Source of the DNA: Lachnospiraceae bacterium UBA3310
GTDB lineage: Bacteria > Bacillota > Clostridia > Lachnospirales > Lachnospiraceae
Reading direction: 5' to 3'
Assembly: GCA_002361355.1 (NCBI GenBank)
Contig: DESQ01000047.1
Span: forward strand, 1-8,409
DNA: 8,409 nucleotides
The translations under genes and the position numbers were made by a program. Shown here in pieces: positions 6,435 through 8,409 of the stretch. Each line of letters opens with the position of its first letter. The stretch's first letter is position 1. Below the pieces are notes generated by a model. That model did no database searches and was not told the origin of the DNA. It saw nothing but the letters and a program-made list of their open reading frames with translations.

Positions 6435-8383
6435 TGAGCAAAAGAGGCGTTTTGGCATACTTGTTTGTTTTGATCGGTTTTTTGGCCTTGCTGTTCTTTT
6501 GCGTGGATGGTCAGTATACGGAGTTAGCATTTTCAAAGGAGTCCGGATTTTATCCGGAATCTTTTATGTTGGAGATGCATGCACCCTTTGGAACGGAAAT
6601 TTATTATACGCTAGACGGTTCGCAGCCGGATGAAAACGCGATCTTGTATACAGAACCGATTCTGATTGAGGATGCAACGGCGCATGACAATGTATATGCT
6701 AAGTGCGGGGATATGTCCATTGCCTTTCGGGATGAGGTGGTAAAAGAATATGGCTTTGAAGTTGCTGTGCCCTATGTGCTCCCCGATGCCCCGGTCGATA
6801 AATGCACGGTGGTAAGGGCAGCATACCGGGATGCGGACGGAAATTTCAGCAAGACCAGAACAGGCAGTTATTTTGTGGGGTATGATACGAAAACCGGCTA
6901 TGAGGGATTGAAAATCATTTCTCTGGTCACAGATCCGGAAAATTTCTTTGGGTATGATGAGGGGATCTATGTACTTGGCCATGCATACGATGCGTGGGAC
7001 AGAGAACAGGCGGAAACACTCACAACATCTTTCTGGAATGCCAATTATAATCAGAGGGGGATTGCGTGGGAGCGTCCCGTTGAAATACAGTTGTTTGATA
7101 CGGATGGAAGGCTTTTGTTGGAGCAGAGTTGTGGTGCTCGTACGCATGGTGGGGCAAGCCGGTCTTTTCTGCCGAAGAGCCTTAACCTGTATGCGAGGGA
7201 AGAGTATGACGGACAAGGCAGATTTTATATTGATTTGTTCCAAACTGGTTATATGGCGGACAAAATTGTACTGGATTCTTCCGGCAATGACTACCTTGCC
7301 AAAGTAAGAGATATCATTATGGCAGAACTTGTGGGAGACCGGAATTTCGCTACTGTAAATTTTACGCCCTGCGCGGTGTTTTTAGACGGGGAATACTGGG
7401 GCGTATACTGGCTTACAGAAAAATATGATGCCGTTTATCTTGCCGACCGCTATGGAGTAGAGAAGGATAATGTCATTATGATTAAGTCCGGTGAATTGGA
7501 GGAAGGGACGATTGAAGATGACGCGGTATATGAGGACATGAAAACATACTTAGAGGAGAGGGATTTGTCCGATCCGGATAATTATTGGTATGTCCAGGAT
7601 CTGATAGATGTCCAAAGTTATATCGATTATTATGCGGCGCAGATTTATATTGGCCATTCAGGGGACTGGCCAGGATGGAATGAGGCTTTGTGGCGGACGA
7701 GGGAAGTCAAAGACGGAGCGTATGAGGACGGCAGATGGCGTTGGATGTTGTATGATACCAACGGAACTCCTATGAGAACAGAATATATAGACAGCGATAC
7801 GTTAAAATACGTCATGGAAATCAATGTGAGATTTTACAATCTCTGTCAGAATGATATGTTTCAGGAACAGTTTGTCACTACCATGATGGACTTGAGCAAC
7901 ACTGCATTTGCAAAAGAGCGGGTGGATTGTTTTGTTTCGGATTACATTGACCGGATGGAAGAGCCGGTCAATTTACATTTAAAAAGATTCTATGGCATAG
8001 AGGACAGACAGGTTTTTTTGGACAGTGTTGCGGAGGTGGAAAACTTTCTTGATGGCCGTAAGTCATACATGGTACGGTGTCTGAAGGAGGATTTCGGTTT
8101 GTCCGGGACACCGGCCCCGGTTACGCTCCAGATCAATGAGAAAGCGGCGGGAAGCGTAACGTTGAACACGATCACGCCGGAGTTTGATGAAGACGGCATG
8201 TGGAGCGGGGATTATTTTACGGATTATCCCATCGAACTGACGGCTGTTGCGGCGGAAGGCTACCGTTTTGTCAGGTGGGAGAGCGATGCTCTTGAAAACG
8301 GGATGTCTAAGGAGGAGACGATAGAAGCTGCGGTGACGGAAGAGGGTACGCTGATCCGTGCCGTGTTTGAGCCTGTTCCCTGA
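6431..8383 (+). CDS. CotH-kinase-family membrane-anchored surface protein
   Basis: A 650-residue protein with an N-terminal signal anchor (about 6-25, no lipobox). Next is a region at about 33-150 like the chitobiase/hexosaminidase C-terminal beta-sandwich (FYPESFMLEM, YYTLDGSQP at 58-66). A CotH domain spans about 160-545, and a C-terminal stretch (about 562-650) containing AVAAEGYRFVRWE (605-617) resembles an InlB B-repeat. CotH proteins are atypical protein kinases, best known for phosphorylating spore coat proteins. The expected blocks are present: RTHGGASRSFLPK (237-249, with a candidate nucleotide-binding Lys249), EYWGVYWLTEKYD (from 321), DWPGWN (D412, N417) and WRWMLYD (D442, candidate metal ligand). 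The ATG at 6431 overlaps the DUF4956 stop, with GGGGG/GGTGGG just upstream; the adjacent ATG at 6434 is an equal alternative. It ends with tandem in-frame stops TGA TAA. Its location outside the membrane is inferred; the substrate is unknown. Confidence 0.9.
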   Translation: MMSKRGVLAYLFVLIGFLALLFFCVDGQYTELAFSKESGFYPESFMLEMHAPFGTEIYYTLDGSQPDENAILYTEPILIEDATAHDNVYAKCGDMSIAFRDEVVKEYGFEVAVPYVLPDAPVDKCTVVRAAYRDADGNFSKTRTGSYFVGYDTKTGYEGLKIISLVTDPENFFGYDEGIYVLGHAYDAWDREQAETLTTSFWNANYNQRGIAWERPVEIQLFDTDGRLLLEQSCGARTHGGASRSFLPKSLNLYAREEYDGQGRFYIDLFQTGYMADKIVLDSSGNDYLAKVRDIIMAELVGDRNFATVNFTPCAVFLDGEYWGVYWLTEKYDAVYLADRYGVEKDNVIMIKSGELEEGTIEDDAVYEDMKTYLEERDLSDPDNYWYVQDLIDVQSYIDYYAAQIYIGHSGDWPGWNEALWRTREVKDGAYEDGRWRWMLYDTNGTPMRTEYIDSDTLKYVMEINVRFYNLCQNDMFQEQFVTTMMDLSNTAFAKERVDCFVSDYIDRMEEPVNLHLKRFYGIEDRQVFLDSVAEVENFLDGRKSYMVRCLKEDFGLSGTPAPVTLQINEKAAGSVTLNTITPEFDEDGMWSGDYFTDYPIELTAVAAEGYRFVRWESDALENGMSKEETIEAAVTEEGTLIRAVFEPVP

Positions 8384-8409
8384 TAAAAAAAGTCTGCAAA
8401 TAAAAAGTC

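Noticed and set aside
6611..7243. 210-codon open frame antisense to the CotH-family gene.
   Set aside because: No recognisable domain or start signal, and the plus-strand frame is clearly conserved CotH sequence.
8384..8409. Intrinsic terminator after the CotH gene.
   Set aside because: The tail is A-rich with a short direct repeat (AAAAAGTC at 8387-8394 and 8402-8409) but no inverted repeat. The window ends before any hairpin could be seen.

Overview
The window looks like a chromosomal segment from an anaerobic, low-to-mid GC Gram-positive bacterium of the class Clostridia, most likely the Lachnospiraceae. This rests on strong AGGAGG-type ribosome binding sites, the Clostridia-like chemoreceptor signalling domain, rubrerythrin beside a rubredoxin-tagged FMN protein, and a DUF4956/CotH pair. 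The species is an inference; there is no rRNA or other marker gene. I see no tRNA, CRISPR array, insertion sequence or prophage gene.

Layout. (1) 106-1893 (+): a complete transmembrane methyl-accepting chemotaxis protein with an extracellular single-Cache sensor, closed by a clear intrinsic terminator at 1909-1940. (2) 1967-3991 (-): a probable two-gene unit transcribed leftwards from an extended -10 promoter at 4062-4090. Its first gene fuses a small rubredoxin-like zinc/iron knuckle to the FMN/[3Fe-4S] domain of glutamate synthase and lacks the glutaminase domain. The second is a classical rubrerythrin. (3) 4142-8383 (+): an envelope cluster of a membrane-anchored LysM protein with an unrecognised central region, then a DUF4956 membrane protein and a CotH-kinase-family protein whose genes overlap by four bases (ATGA).

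How the genes work together. The minus-strand pair looks like an oxidative-stress/redox module: rubrerythrin reduces peroxide using electrons delivered through small redox proteins, and the neighbouring flavoprotein carries its own rubredoxin-like domain. The plus-strand cluster looks like a surface module. All three products have membrane segments, the LysM domain should bind peptidoglycan, and the CotH kinase is predicted to lie outside the membrane, flanked by beta-sandwich-like domains. In many Firmicutes, DUF4956 and CotH genes are accompanied by a VTC-type polyphosphate polymerase gene. None is present here, and a LysM gene occupies the upstream position instead.

The least explained parts are the LysM protein with its recent 27-bp in-frame duplication, the division of labour between DUF4956 and CotH, and the inverted repeat that surrounds the DUF4956 promoter.
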